A stretch of 46,545 nt of DNA from JAWLEV01 sp046538105 (GCA_046538105.1 JBKHJO010000017.1:1-46545); one strand, 5' to 3'. Positions 24,097 to 33,861 are shown, counted from the stretch's first letter. Numbers and translations: made by a program. The notes: generated by a model from the letters alone, not told the origin.

Positions 24097-25026
24097 CTAT
24101 TCCGATTCTATAATTGTCAACCAGCGATGGCGGTCGGAAACCTTGCCCGAGACGATATTGAAGAATTCCGACTGCAGTTTGGCGGTGATGGGCCCTCTGC
24201 GCCCGGGGCCGACGATGATATGGTCCACGGAGCGAATGGGGGTGATCTCGGCGGCCGTGCCAGCAAAAAAGAGTTCGTCGGCCACGTAGAGCATCTCTCG
24301 CGAGATCAGTTGTTCTCGCACCTCATACCCCAGTTCTTCCGCCAGGGTGATCACACAATCGCGAGTGATCCCACCCAGAATGGAGGCCGAAAGAGGTGGT
24401 GTGTACAACACGCCATCCTGCACGAGGAAGAGGTTCTCGCCGCTCCCCTCACTTACATAGCCATAGACATCCAGTGCGATACCCTCCGCATACGAGTTCT
24501 CCGCCGCCTCCATCCGTATGAGTTGTGAATTCGTGTAATGTCCCCCTGCCTTGGCCGAGGCGGGATAGGTATCGGGGGCCATACGTCGCCAGGAAGAGAC
24601 GCCCACGTCAACGCCCTCCTCCAGCGCTTCCTCTCCCAGATAGGCCCCCCATTCCCAAGCCGCGATGATGAGATGTACGGGACAATTGCGCGGCTCGACG
24701 CCGAGTTGATCGTACCCGCGAAAGACCAAAGGGCGTATGTAACAGGAGCGTAAATCGTTCTCGACTACCGTGTCCAGAATCGCCTCCGAAACTCGTTCGG
24801 AGGAATAGGGTACCTCCATGCGGTAGATCTTGCACGAGTTATACATGCGTTTGAGATGGCTCGACAGCCGAAAGACACCCGGGCCGTCCGGCGTATCGTA
24901 GCAGCGGATACCCTCAAAGACGCTGGATCCATAGTGCAGGGCATGTGAGAGCACGTGCACCTTGGCCTCATCCCAGGCCACAAAATCCCCATCAAACCAT
25001 ATAAACTCGGATTCATTCATGGACAT
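24097..25026 (-). CDS. ilvE: Branched-chain amino acid aminotransferase
   Basis: A 309-residue fold-type IV PLP enzyme that performs the last step for Val, Leu and Ile. The PLP lysine is K159 in SAKAGGHYTNSQL. Other family motifs are ALHYGSSVFEGIRCYDT near the N-terminus, EGSGENLF and GGITRDCVITLAEELG. The length matches bacterial IlvE. The ATG has AAGGAG 6 nt upstream. It is the last amino-acid gene of the operon, 28 nt after leuB, and is followed by a terminator-like hairpin. Confidence 0.96.
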   Translation of the reverse strand: MSMNESEFIWFDGDFVAWDEAKVHVLSHALHYGSSVFEGIRCYDTPDGPGVFRLSSHLKRMYNSCKIYRMEVPYSSERVSEAILDTVVENDLRSCYIRPLVFRGYDQLGVEPRNCPVHLIIAAWEWGAYLGEEALEEGVDVGVSSWRRMAPDTYPASAKAGGHYTNSQLIRMEAAENSYAEGIALDVYGYVSEGSGENLFLVQDGVLYTPPLSASILGGITRDCVITLAEELGYEVREQLISREMLYVADELFFAGTAAEITPIRSVDHIIVGPGRRGPITAKLQSEFFNIVSGKVSDRHRWLTIIESE

Positions 25027-25054
25027 TATACGCTCCTTTTTATCTCCATCGGAT

Positions 25055-26122
25055 CTAGGCTTTTACTGAATCGACGATCAAATCTGCCATGGCCTGCGTC
25101 CCCACCACCTTTGCATCCTCTTCTGCGATATCGGCCGTACGATACCCTTTGGCCAATACCGCATCCACCGCTTTTTCGATGGCCTTCGCTTCCTCGTCGA
25201 GTCCCAGCGAATAACGCAGGAGCATGGCTGCACTATAGATGGCCCCGATGGGATTGGCGATACCTTCGCCAGCGATGTCGGGCGCCGTGCCATGGATGGG
25301 CTCAAACAGGCCAAAGTCGCCGTGGGCCAGAGAAGCGGAGGGCAGCATGCCCATGGAACCGGCCAGCATGGAGGCCTCGTCGGTGAGGATATCGCCGAAC
25401 ATATTGCCTGTCACGATCACGTCAAAGCTGGCGGGGCGTCGGATGAGATGCATGGCGCAGGCATCGATGAGAAGGTTCTCAAAGGTGACGTCGGGATAGT
25501 CCTCCGCGACCCGCGTCGCCGTCTCGCGCCAGAGCCGCGAGACCTCCAGGACGTTGGCCTTGTCCACCGAGGTCACGCGCTGGCGACGCTTGCGCGCCAG
25601 GTCAAAGGCCACACGTACCACACGGTCGATCTCGTGCTGGGAGTAGATCATGGTGTCATAGGCTGTCGTGCCCCCATCTCTGCGTCCCCGTTCGCCAAAA
25701 TAGATACCTCCCGTCAATTCCCGGACGACCAGCAGATCAGTTCCCTGCAAGATGTCGCGTTTGATGGTGGACGCCTCGGTGAGGGCGGAAGAAACCTTGA
25801 TGGGGCGCAGGTTGGCGAACAAACCGAGTTCTTTTCGCAATCCCAGCAGCCCCTGCTCGGGACGCACATCCGCCGTCGGGTCATCCCATTTTGGACCGCC
25901 CACGGCGCCAAAGAGCACAGCGTCCGATCCTCGGCATACGTCGAGGGTTTCCTCTGGCAGGGGATCCCCCACCGCATCGATGGCTGCTCCTCCGATGACT
26001 GCCTCTTCAAATGCAAAAGTATGTCCATACGCTTTCCCAACGGCCTCCAGCACTTTTTTCGCCTCGGTTGTCACCTCGGGGCCTATGCCGTCACCACCCA
26101 GTAATGCGATTGTATAATCCAT
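25055..26122 (-). CDS. leuB: 3-isopropylmalate dehydrogenase
   Basis: A 355-residue NAD-dependent decarboxylating dehydrogenase of leucine synthesis. It begins IALLGGDGIGPEV, carries RELTGGIYFGERG, the catalytic Tyr/Lys region, the metal-binding DILTDEASMLAGSMGMLPSAS, and the NAD-binding EPIHGTAPDIAGEGIANPIG. In organisms with the citramalate route the same enzyme oxidises methylmalate for isoleucine, which fits the cimA gene in this operon. GGGAG lies close before the ATG, and the gap to pheA is 18 nt. Confidence 0.97.
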   Translation of the reverse strand: MDYTIALLGGDGIGPEVTTEAKKVLEAVGKAYGHTFAFEEAVIGGAAIDAVGDPLPEETLDVCRGSDAVLFGAVGGPKWDDPTADVRPEQGLLGLRKELGLFANLRPIKVSSALTEASTIKRDILQGTDLLVVRELTGGIYFGERGRRDGGTTAYDTMIYSQHEIDRVVRVAFDLARKRRQRVTSVDKANVLEVSRLWRETATRVAEDYPDVTFENLLIDACAMHLIRRPASFDVIVTGNMFGDILTDEASMLAGSMGMLPSASLAHGDFGLFEPIHGTAPDIAGEGIANPIGAIYSAAMLLRYSLGLDEEAKAIEKAVDAVLAKGYRTADIAEEDAKVVGTQAMADLIVDSVKA

Positions 26123-26140
26123 ACCATACTACTCCCTCAT

Positions 26141-26986
26141 CTAGTCTGTAATCCACGCCATCGATGCGCGGGGATAGGAGCCGAACACACGCACGAAATT
26201 GGCCATCTCCTTGAGTTGATCGATGGCGCGTCGGCTCTTTTCCTCGCCCATACTGCCGGCAAAGTCGAGATAAAAGATATACTCCCAGGGCACGCCTCGC
26301 AGGGGGCGAGACTCGATTTTGCAGAGGTCGATATCGCGCAGGGCAAAGGCGCTCAGGCAGCGAAAGAGCAATCCCGGCTCGTTACGTCCGGCAAAAGCCA
26401 GGGATGTCTTGGCTTCTCCTTGGGGCTCTATGGGCTCCTGTGCGAGGGCCAAAAAACGCGTGTAATTGGTCTTTTCGTCCTCAAGTTCGTGGAGCAAAAT
26501 GGCCATATCGTATAATGCGGCGGCCTTGGCACTGGCGATGGCGGCGGCGTTGCGCACCCCCTGCTCTTTTATCATTTTGACACTTCCCGCCGTATCCTCA
26601 AAAGCGATTATCTGTGGGATGTCCAGCGCCCGCAGGCTGTATTCGCACTGGGCCAGGGCCTGCGGGTGGGAGTATACGCGCTCGATCTCTTCCAATTCCA
26701 CGCCGGGATGGGCGATCAGACAATGGGAGATGCGTTGGTTATGCTCCGCTACGATGTACAGGTCGTGCTGTAAAAGCAGATCGTAGACGCGGTGAATGCT
26801 CCCCGCCAGCGAGTTCTCCACGGGCACGACGCCCCGCTCACACGTGCCCCCTTCGACCCTGGCAAATACCTCATCAAAGGTCTCGCAGGGCTGTGGTTCT
26901 ATATTCTCCCCCAGCAGGGTCACCGCCGCCTGCTCGCTGTACGCTCCCCGCTCTCCCTGAAACGCCACGTGCAGTCTATCCGTCAT
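26141..26986 (-). CDS. pheA: Prephenate dehydratase
   Basis: A 281-residue monofunctional prephenate dehydratase that makes phenylpyruvate for phenylalanine. The N-terminal FQGERGAYSEQAA, the catalytic NYTRF motif and the C-terminal ACT domain with the Phe-binding ESRP (KIESRPLRGVPWEYIFYLD) are visible. There is no chorismate mutase domain. Feedback inhibition by Phe is expected from the ACT motif. It is placed among branched-chain genes, 13 nt after leuD and 18 nt before leuB. This is an unusual neighbour, but it may share the aminotransferase stage or simply the transcript. Confidence 0.96.
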   Translation of the reverse strand: MTDRLHVAFQGERGAYSEQAAVTLLGENIEPQPCETFDEVFARVEGGTCERGVVPVENSLAGSIHRVYDLLLQHDLYIVAEHNQRISHCLIAHPGVELEEIERVYSHPQALAQCEYSLRALDIPQIIAFEDTAGSVKMIKEQGVRNAAAIASAKAAALYDMAILLHELEDEKTNYTRFLALAQEPIEPQGEAKTSLAFAGRNEPGLLFRCLSAFALRDIDLCKIESRPLRGVPWEYIFYLDFAGSMGEEKSRRAIDQLKEMANFVRVFGSYPRASMAWITD

Positions 26987-26999
26987 GCTATATATCCTT

Positions 27000-27494
27000 C
27001 TAGTTCAGTTCCTCACGAGTATAGGGGACGAGTCCGCCCGCGTCAATAATCTCCAGCATAAAAGGAGGATAGGGCGTGGCCTGATATTCCTTTCCCGTGC
27101 TCACGTTGCGTATGACGCCGCTGGCCAGATCGATCTCCAATATCTGATCCGGTGCTGTCTCCTCCACCGCCTCGAGGCACTCTAGTATGGGCAGGCCGAT
27201 GTTGATGGCATTTCGGAAAAAGATCCGCGCAAAGGTCTCAGCGACTACACAACTTACCCCAGAGGCTTTGATGGCCACAGGTGCATGCTCGCGAGAGGAG
27301 CCGCAGCCAAAATTCCTGCCCGCGACGATGATATCACCGGGCTGCACTTCCTTGGTGAACTCGACGTCGATATCCTCCATACAATGGGCAGCCAGTTCAT
27401 CCTCCGCCGACACGTTGAGATAGCGGGCAGGGATGATGGCGTCCGTATCCACATTATCTCCATACTTCCAGACGCGCCCACGAATCGTACTCAC
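27000..27494 (-). CDS. leuD: 3-isopropylmalate dehydratase small subunit
   Basis: A 164-residue swivel-domain subunit of isopropylmalate isomerase, of the short archaeal/bacterial form. Characteristic stretches are GDNVDTDAIIPARYLN, GRNFGCGSSREHAP and FFRNAINIGLP. It pairs with the LeuC encoded two genes upstream. In the citramalate pathway the same pair also isomerises citramalate. The start is GTG with GGAGG at close spacing. The unusual feature is the separation of leuC and leuD by thrC. Confidence 0.96.
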   Translation of the reverse strand: MSTIRGRVWKYGDNVDTDAIIPARYLNVSAEDELAAHCMEDIDVEFTKEVQPGDIIVAGRNFGCGSSREHAPVAIKASGVSCVVAETFARIFFRNAINIGLPILECLEAVEETAPDQILEIDLASGVIRNVSTGKEYQATPYPPFMLEIIDAGGLVPYTREELN

Positions 27495-27534
27495 AGATCC
27501 TCCTCATCAATTGCTCATATGTGATATGGGAACA

Positions 27535-28875
27535 TCAATCGTCCCACGTTTCCAGGTTGTGGTGTATAGCCTCTCGAACCACATCGGCGTCGGGGGGAAG
27601 CTCCAAAGGGGGGTTGCGCCGTAGCGGTTCCACATCTTCCAGCGTATCTTCGTGGTAACCGATCTTGAACTTGGTGAACTTGAGGCCGTGTGCCGTGGAG
27701 ATGACCACCACCCTGTCGTCCGGATGGATGACTCGCCGCTCCAACAGTTTGAACAGGACGGCCAGGGCCACTCCCGTGTGAGGATCGGCATACATGCCCG
27801 TAAGGTCGGCGCGGGCCGCAGCATCGGCCAGTTCGTGCTCTGTGGCCTGTTCAACGAAACCGTCGAACTTGCGCATCACGTTCACGGCCTTCTCATAGCT
27901 CACGGGGTTCCCGATCTGGATGGCGCTGGCCAGGGTCTTTTCGGCCTGCAAGGAAACCAACTCATCAAAGCCCTTGCGGTAACTTTGATAGAAGGGGTTG
28001 GCTCGCTGGGACTGGGCCGCCACAAGGTTGGGAAGTTTGTCGATGAGACCAAGCCGTTTCATGAGCAACAGGCCCTTTCCCAGGGCAGAGATGTTGCCCA
28101 GATTCCCCACGGGAATGACGATCCAGTCGGGAACTTGCCAATCGAACTGCTGGACGATCTCGATACCTATGCTCTTTTGTCCCTCAATGCGCAAAGAATT
28201 CATCGAGTTGGCGAGATAGATGGTGTTGTCTTTGGTGATCTCTTTGACGATAGACATACAGCCATCAAAGTCGGTGTCCAGGGCTAGGACCATGGCTCCG
28301 TTGGAGATGGGCTGTATCAACTGAGCCGCCGAGACTTTGTTGCGGGGCAGAAAGACGATGGATGGGATGCCCGCCGCGGCGCAATAGGCAGCCAGAGCAG
28401 CCGACGTGTCCCCTGTCGAGGCGCAGGCCGTGGCCCTGACGGGAGAACCATCCTCCATCATCTGCTTGACCACGCTGACCAGGACGGTCATGCCCAAGTC
28501 TTTGAAGGACCCCGTGTGGCTGTTGCCACACATCTTGATCCATAGATCCTCCAAGCCCACCTGCTGTCCCAAACGCTGGGCCCAAAAGAGGTTGGTATGT
28601 CCCTCGAACATGGAGACCACGTTCTCGTCCTCGACCTGGGGGCATATCCATTCCTTTTTACCCCACACACCGCTGCCATACGGCCACTCGTTTGTGCGGA
28701 TGCGCGCGTCAAACAGCGCCTTCCACTCCGAGGCTGTGCGCTGCGCCAGAGCATCCACGTCGTGGGCAACTCGCAACAAACCTCCACAGCGGGGGCAATG
28801 GTATATGACGTCAAAAATAGAGTAGCGCCCTTTGCATCCTCGAATGCACTCGAACCAGGACGTGAATTCAGGCAT
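27535..28875 (-). CDS. thrC: Threonine synthase
   Basis: A 446-residue fold-type II PLP enzyme converting O-phosphohomoserine to threonine. The PLP lysine is K125 in HTGSFKDLGM. ACASTGDTSAALAAY and the phosphate-binding VIPVGNLGNISA follow, all typical of ThrC. An N-terminal zinc-ribbon pattern (C10, C14, C27, C30) is present, as in the longer bacterial form. It lies between leuC and leuD, 40 nt before leuD. No threonine deaminase (ilvA) gene is in the operon, so its threonine is not obviously fed into isoleucine here. The start ATG has GGGAGG about 12 nt upstream. Confidence 0.94.
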   Translation of the reverse strand: MPEFTSWFECIRGCKGRYSIFDVIYHCPRCGGLLRVAHDVDALAQRTASEWKALFDARIRTNEWPYGSGVWGKKEWICPQVEDENVVSMFEGHTNLFWAQRLGQQVGLEDLWIKMCGNSHTGSFKDLGMTVLVSVVKQMMEDGSPVRATACASTGDTSAALAAYCAAAGIPSIVFLPRNKVSAAQLIQPISNGAMVLALDTDFDGCMSIVKEITKDNTIYLANSMNSLRIEGQKSIGIEIVQQFDWQVPDWIVIPVGNLGNISALGKGLLLMKRLGLIDKLPNLVAAQSQRANPFYQSYRKGFDELVSLQAEKTLASAIQIGNPVSYEKAVNVMRKFDGFVEQATEHELADAAARADLTGMYADPHTGVALAVLFKLLERRVIHPDDRVVVISTAHGLKFTKFKIGYHEDTLEDVEPLRRNPPLELPPDADVVREAIHHNLETWDD

Positions 28876-28926
28876 GAGAACTGTTGGCCTCCCAGATATA
28901 TAGGCAGCAGGGATTTCTATAGAGTA

Positions 28927-30204
28927 TCATCCGGCCTGCAGCACTTTGTCAGGCCCTCCGATATGGCCCAGGATGGCACTTGCCGCCGCCACGGCAGGGC
29001 CCGCCAGATAGACTTCACTCTCCACGTGCCCCATACGGCCGACAAAGTTACGGTTCGTCGTCGAGACACAGCGTTCCCCCGCGGCCAGAACACCCATATA
29101 GCCCCCCAAGCAGGGACCGCACGTGGGCGTGCTGAACACGGCGCCGGCCTGGATAAAGACCTCTGCCAACCCCTCCCGCACGGCGCGCAAATAGATGGCC
29201 TGCGTACCGGGAATGATGATGCACCGCACGTTGTCGCTCACCTTGCGTCCTCGCAGGATCTCTGCCGCCTGTACCAGATCGTCCCATCGACCGTTGGTGC
29301 AGGAACCGATGACTACCTGGTCGATCTCGATGGGATCCACGCAACTCAAGGGCTTGGCGTTGCTGGGAAGATGGGGGAAGGCCACCTGAGGCTCGATGGC
29401 GCTGGCGTCGATCTCGATAACCTCGGCGTATTCGGCTCCCTCGTCAGCGGCGTACACTTTGTAATGTTCGCCGCGCTCCGACATATAGGCTTTTGTCTTT
29501 TCATCGACGGCGAACAACCCTGCCATGGCGCCGGCCTCTATGGCCATGTTGGCCATGGTAAAGCGCCCGGCCATGGGAAGCGCGTCGATGGTGGATCCCG
29601 TGAATTCCAGGGCCCGATAGAGCGCCCCATCCACGCCGATGCGCCCGATGGTGTACAGGATCAGATCCTTCCCGCCTACCCAGGGCCCAAGTTCCCCCTC
29701 GTAGACGATCTTGGTCGTCTCGGGTACGCGCATCCAGATGCTGCCCGTGGCCATGGCCACGGCGATATCGGTGGAGCCCATGCCGGTGGCAAAGGCGCCC
29801 AGGGCGCCGTAGGTGCAGGTGTGGGAGTCGGCGCCAACGATCACGTCGCCCGGCAGGACAAGCCCCTGCTCTGGCAGGAGAGCATGTTCGATACCCATTC
29901 TCCCCACCTCGAAATAGTTCACGATATCATGTGCGTGAGCGAATTCCCGCATGATTTTACATTGTTCGGCGGACTTGATGTCTTTGTTGGGGGCAAAGTG
30001 ATCGGGGACCAGCGCGATGCGCTCCTTATCGAACACATCATCCACGCCTAGACGCTCAAACTCCTGGATGGCCAGGGGAGCGGTGATGTCGTTTGCCAAC
30101 ACCATATCCACTTCTACATCCATAAAGTCCCCGACGCGCACCTCCTCGCTTACATGGGCTGTCAGTATCTTTTGGGCCATCGTCAAAGGCCTATGTTTTT
30201 CCAC
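28927..30204 (-). CDS. leuC: 3-isopropylmalate dehydratase large subunit
   Basis: A 425-residue aconitase-family subunit of the short HacA/LeuC2 type. The three [4Fe-4S] cysteines lie in VIGSCTNG and TPTCGPCLGG, and the metal-site region VGADSHTCTYGALGAFATGMGSTD is intact. It acts with LeuD on isopropylmalate and probably also on citramalate. The start is read as GTG at 30204, with AAGGGGGG 9 nt upstream; an in-frame ATG eight codons later is the alternative. A 242-nt gap with two hairpins separates it from leuA, the longest gap inside the operon. Confidence 0.95.
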   Translation of the reverse strand: MEKHRPLTMAQKILTAHVSEEVRVGDFMDVEVDMVLANDITAPLAIQEFERLGVDDVFDKERIALVPDHFAPNKDIKSAEQCKIMREFAHAHDIVNYFEVGRMGIEHALLPEQGLVLPGDVIVGADSHTCTYGALGAFATGMGSTDIAVAMATGSIWMRVPETTKIVYEGELGPWVGGKDLILYTIGRIGVDGALYRALEFTGSTIDALPMAGRFTMANMAIEAGAMAGLFAVDEKTKAYMSERGEHYKVYAADEGAEYAEVIEIDASAIEPQVAFPHLPSNAKPLSCVDPIEIDQVVIGSCTNGRWDDLVQAAEILRGRKVSDNVRCIIIPGTQAIYLRAVREGLAEVFIQAGAVFSTPTCGPCLGGYMGVLAAGERCVSTTNRNFVGRMGHVESEVYLAGPAVAAASAILGHIGGPDKVLQAG

Positions 30205-30248
30205 GATCCCCGTCCCCCCTTAACAACAGACTCGCGTCCAAAAGTTAC

Positions 30249-30304
30249 ACAAGGCCGACAGAATGTACGTCGGCCTTGTCGAGCACATCAGTCGAACGCT
30301 GATG
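30249..30304 (-). repeat. Two hairpins in the leuA-leuC gap
   Basis: A perfect 11-bp stem with a 9-nt loop (30249-30259 with 30269-30279) and a perfect 6-bp stem (30286-30291 with 30299-30304) lie 45-100 nt before leuC. On the minus strand the larger stem is followed by GTAACTTTTGG, a weak T tract. They may attenuate or process the mRNA between leuA and leuC. Confidence 0.55.
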
Positions 30305-30446
30305 AAAAACAATACGTGAGCAAAGGACAATCCCTGAGCGGACTGGTAGCCAGGCGGCTGGTTCCACCAGGAGACGGCCCCACACGCACCTCTATTTTAC
30401 ACGATGCAAAGGAATTATGCATCTTTCCGGAATTTCGATATCAATT

Positions 30447-32021
30447 TCAGGATGTGCTATCAACTATGGATACCAACTTGTTCAATGCGCTCAGATACGC
30501 TCGCCCGCTGGCCACGATGATGTCAGTACTGGCGCCATGTCCACTGAAGACATGGGTCTTTTTACCTGTCTGTGGATTGGTCGGCAAAATCGCGTCGTCC
30601 TCTACAGTGGCCTCGATACGGATCGTGACTTCTCCTACGGCGTCGATACCCTCGGTGACTGCCTTGACCGAGAACTCGGTCAACTCGTTGGAGACCTGGA
30701 CGATACGGTTTATAGCCTTGTACACGGCATCCACGGGCCCCGTTCCATGGGAGGAATCGGTGACCGTGCTCCCATCTGGGGCTTCCAGGGACACTGTGGC
30801 CGTCGGGATGGCATGATCGCCACAGGTGACCTGTATATGCTTCAGCCTGTAAACCTCTCGAGGCTGAAACACCTCGTCCGAGATGACGGCTTCCAGGTCA
30901 CGTTCCGTGATGATCTTCTTTTTGTCCGCCAACGACTTGAAGCGGGCAAAGGCGCGATTGAGTTGATCCTCATCCAGATGATACCCCAATTGCTCGAGCC
31001 TGTCAGAAAAGGCATGTCGCCCCGAGAGCTTGCCCAACACCAACGTGCTCTTGGAGAGTCCCACCATCTGTGCATCCATTATCTCATATGTCAAACTGTT
31101 TTTCAAGACGCCGTCCTGGTGGATACCCGATTCATGGGCAAAGGCGTTGGCTCCCACGATGGCCTTGTTGGCCTGTACGTCCAGTCCCGTATACTGGGAG
31201 ACCATACGGCTCGTGGGGTAGATTGCCCGGGTATCGATGCCCGTCGACAGATCAAAGTATTTTTGCCGCGTGTAAAGCGCCATGACGATCTCTTCCAGAG
31301 CCGCGTTGCCGGCCCGCTCGCCGAGACCGTTTATCGTGCATTCCACCTGACGGGCGCCCGCCTCGACGCCGGCCAGACTATTTGCCACGGCCAGTCCTAG
31401 ATCGTTGTGACAGTGGACGGAGATGATCGCATTCTCTATACCCGGTGTGTTCTCCCGAATGCCGCGAATCAAGGCTGCAAATTCCTTAGGCATGGTATAT
31501 CCCACCGTGTCCGGAATATTGACCGTCATGGCCCCAGCCGCGATGGCTACCTCCAACACTCTGTATACGAATTCCGGGTCGGACCGCCCCGCATCCATCG
31601 GAGAGAACTCGACGTCGTCACAGTAGGATTTGGCGTGGGAGACCATCTCTCGCGTGTGCTCCACCACCTCTTCCCGCGTCATGTGCAGCTGGTGCTCCAT
31701 GTGAATATCCGACGTGGAGATAAAAGTGTGGATGCGTCTTTTCTCCGCATCCTGTACCGCCTCCCACGCGGCGTCTATGTCACTTCTGATGCAGCGGGCC
31801 AGGCCACAGATCGTCGGCCCCTTGATCTCCTGCGCGATGCGCCGTACAGCCTTCAGGTCTCCGGGAGAAGAAGCCGGAAAACCGGCCTCTATGACATCCA
31901 CGCCCAGACGTGCCAGCTGTTTGGCAATGTCCAATTTCTCATCGGCGTTGAGCGTCGCACCTGGAGACTGCTCGCCATCGCGCAGCGTTGTGTCGAAAAT
32001 GATCACTCTGTTGTTATCCAT
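30447..32021 (-). CDS. leuA: 2-isopropylmalate synthase
   Basis: A 524-residue enzyme that condenses acetyl-CoA with 2-ketoisovalerate. It begins with the DRE-TIM barrel signature IIFDTTLRDGEQSPG. The metal-site HCHNDLG and the GLGERAGNA motif follow, and the C-terminal LeuA regulatory domain (feedback by Leu) runs from about residue 390. I chose ATG 32021, which has GGAGGA at ideal spacing; a longer frame from 32102 lacks family similarity. It lies 111 nt after cimA, a paralogue. Confidence 0.96.
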   Translation of the reverse strand: MDNNRVIIFDTTLRDGEQSPGATLNADEKLDIAKQLARLGVDVIEAGFPASSPGDLKAVRRIAQEIKGPTICGLARCIRSDIDAAWEAVQDAEKRRIHTFISTSDIHMEHQLHMTREEVVEHTREMVSHAKSYCDDVEFSPMDAGRSDPEFVYRVLEVAIAAGAMTVNIPDTVGYTMPKEFAALIRGIRENTPGIENAIISVHCHNDLGLAVANSLAGVEAGARQVECTINGLGERAGNAALEEIVMALYTRQKYFDLSTGIDTRAIYPTSRMVSQYTGLDVQANKAIVGANAFAHESGIHQDGVLKNSLTYEIMDAQMVGLSKSTLVLGKLSGRHAFSDRLEQLGYHLDEDQLNRAFARFKSLADKKKIITERDLEAVISDEVFQPREVYRLKHIQVTCGDHAIPTATVSLEAPDGSTVTDSSHGTGPVDAVYKAINRIVQVSNELTEFSVKAVTEGIDAVGEVTIRIEATVEDDAILPTNPQTGKKTHVFSGHGASTDIIVASGRAYLSALNKLVSIVDSTS

Positions 32022-32132
32022 CTTGTTCCTCCAAATTTCCATCATCGATTTGTAAAGAATCAGAGGCGTACATGAGCCACTATGCGGACCTCCTAATCCC
32101 ATCCCCGCCGCCCGACGAGGGATGGAACCCTC

Positions 32133-33719
32133 CTAGGAGGAGGCCCGCCTGAGTAGCGGCAGTTCCAGACTGTCGATAAGGGCTTGAAAACTCGCCTCGA
32201 TGATGTTTACGGAGCATCCCACCGTCGTCCAGGCATCCTCGCCGTCGCTGGCGTCGATAAGCACGCGGGTGGACGCCGCGGTGGCTGCCTGGGGATCGAT
32301 GATGCGCACCTTATAGTCCGTCAGGTGCACGGGCTCGAGCTGAGGATAAAATGGCAGCAGTGCCTTGCGAAGCGCGGCATCCAGGGCATTGACCGGGCCG
32401 TCGCCCTCTGCGGCGGTATGGATGATATCCCCGTCTACCTCGGCCTTTACCGTGGCCTCGGCCAGGATATCCTTTTCCGTTCTCTTTTCCACCAGCACTA
32501 AAAAGTCGAGCACGCTAAAGGGCCGTCTGTAATCGGGTTGTGCGCGACGAATAAGCAGTTCAAAGGATCCCTCGGCCCCCTCAAACTGAAAGCCCTGGCT
32601 CTCCAGGAACTTGACCCGCTCCACCAGACGGCGCATCTCTTCGGCGTCGGGCTCCACGGGCAAGTCCAGTTCTGACAGTTTGTGAGCGATGTTACCTCGA
32701 CCGGAAAGTTCGGACACCAGCACGCGCATCTCATTGCCCACCAGTTTGGGATCGATGTGTTGGTAACTGTCGGTGTTCTTGAGCAGAGCGCTGGCGTGAA
32801 GCCCCCCCTTGTGGGCAAAAGCGCTGTGCCCCACATAGGGGGCATATTCGTCCGGGCGCAGATTAGCGATTTCGCTTACATAATGGGACACAGAAGAAAG
32901 CATGGTGAGATCGCCATTGGCCAGCGCCTGATGGCCCATTTTGAGTTGCAGGTTAGGAATGACGGTACAGAGATCGGCGTTACCGCAGCGCTCGCCATAC
33001 CCGTTGATGGTGCCCTGTACGTGCGTCGCGCCGGCCTCCACGGCCAGCAGCGTGTTGGCCACGGCCACCCCCGCGTCCTCGTGAGCATGGATACCCAATC
33101 TCGCTTGGGGAAGCGCCCCACGCACTGCGGATACGATATCCGAAACCTGAGAAGGCAACGTACCCCCTTTTGTATCGCACAGCACGAGGCAATCGGCCCC
33201 GGCTTGTTGGGCGGCGCGCAGGGTCTCCAGGGCATAATCCGCATTGAGCAGATAACCATCGAAAAAGTGCTCCGCGTCGAATAGAACCTCCAACCCCCTC
33301 CCTTTTAGATAAGCCACCGTCTCGCGGATCATATCCAGGTTCTCTGCTAACGAGGTGCGTAAAACCTCCTTCACCTGTATGGGGGAGGATTTGGCCACGA
33401 TGACGGCCACGGACGTGCCCGCCTCCAGCAGTGCGCGTATGTTATCATCCTCTTCGATGGATATGCCGGCATGCCGTGTGTTGCCAAAAGCGGCGATCTT
33501 GGCATGCTGGAGATCCAGATCCCGGGCGAGAGCAAAGAATTCCACCTCTTTGGGGTTGGAGCCCGGATAGCCGCCCTCTATATAGGCCACGCCGAGGCGA
33601 TCCAGTTCCTGCGCTATGCGCAGTTTGTCCTCGACCGACAAAGATATTCCCTCTCGCTGTGCACCATCGCGAAGCGTCGTGTCCAAAACAGAGATTCTTT
33701 TAACCATGCCCCCATCCAT
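32133..33719 (-). CDS. cimA: (R)-citramalate synthase
   Basis: A 528-residue DRE-TIM enzyme that condenses pyruvate with acetyl-CoA to citramalate, entering isoleucine synthesis without threonine. The motifs VLDTTLRDGAQREGISLS, GGYPGSNPKE and YGERCGNADLCT follow the CimA (not LeuA) variant. The C-terminal LeuA dimer-type regulatory domain is present. With LeuCD and LeuB it gives 2-ketobutyrate. Two starts are possible, ATG 33719 or ATG 33707; neither has a strong ribosome site, and I keep the longer. A stable hairpin lies in the gap to ilvC. Confidence 0.93.
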   Translation of the reverse strand: MDGGMVKRISVLDTTLRDGAQREGISLSVEDKLRIAQELDRLGVAYIEGGYPGSNPKEVEFFALARDLDLQHAKIAAFGNTRHAGISIEEDDNIRALLEAGTSVAVIVAKSSPIQVKEVLRTSLAENLDMIRETVAYLKGRGLEVLFDAEHFFDGYLLNADYALETLRAAQQAGADCLVLCDTKGGTLPSQVSDIVSAVRGALPQARLGIHAHEDAGVAVANTLLAVEAGATHVQGTINGYGERCGNADLCTVIPNLQLKMGHQALANGDLTMLSSVSHYVSEIANLRPDEYAPYVGHSAFAHKGGLHASALLKNTDSYQHIDPKLVGNEMRVLVSELSGRGNIAHKLSELDLPVEPDAEEMRRLVERVKFLESQGFQFEGAEGSFELLIRRAQPDYRRPFSVLDFLVLVEKRTEKDILAEATVKAEVDGDIIHTAAEGDGPVNALDAALRKALLPFYPQLEPVHLTDYKVRIIDPQAATAASTRVLIDASDGEDAWTTVGCSVNIIEASFQALIDSLELPLLRRASS

Positions 33720-33824
33720 TCTCTTCTCGCCCCAATTCTAACAAAAAAAGTTCTTGTACGATCTATAGTAGTTTGCGATTTGCGCCCATCCCCCCATCTT
33801 GCGGTCCATGTTTGAGACGGGCTC

Positions 33825-33861
33825 GGCGTGCCAGCGCATATCCCTTCTGTGCTGGCACGCC
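33825..33861 (-). repeat. Hairpin between ilvC and cimA
   Basis: Perfect 11-bp inverted repeat (33825-33835 with 33851-33861) around a 15-nt loop, starting 12 nt after the ilvC stop. No T run follows on the minus strand, so it is more likely an mRNA-stabilising or processing structure than a terminator. Confidence 0.6.

Noticed and set aside
30360..30368. GGTGGAACC on the minus strand before leuC, similar to the core of a T-box
   Set aside because: Only the core matches. There is no specifier stem, and leuA ends too close upstream for a full T-box.
32022..32102. A 27-residue upstream extension of leuA
   Set aside because: The ATG at 32021 has an ideal GGAGGA site and the conserved N-terminus; the extension has no family similarity.
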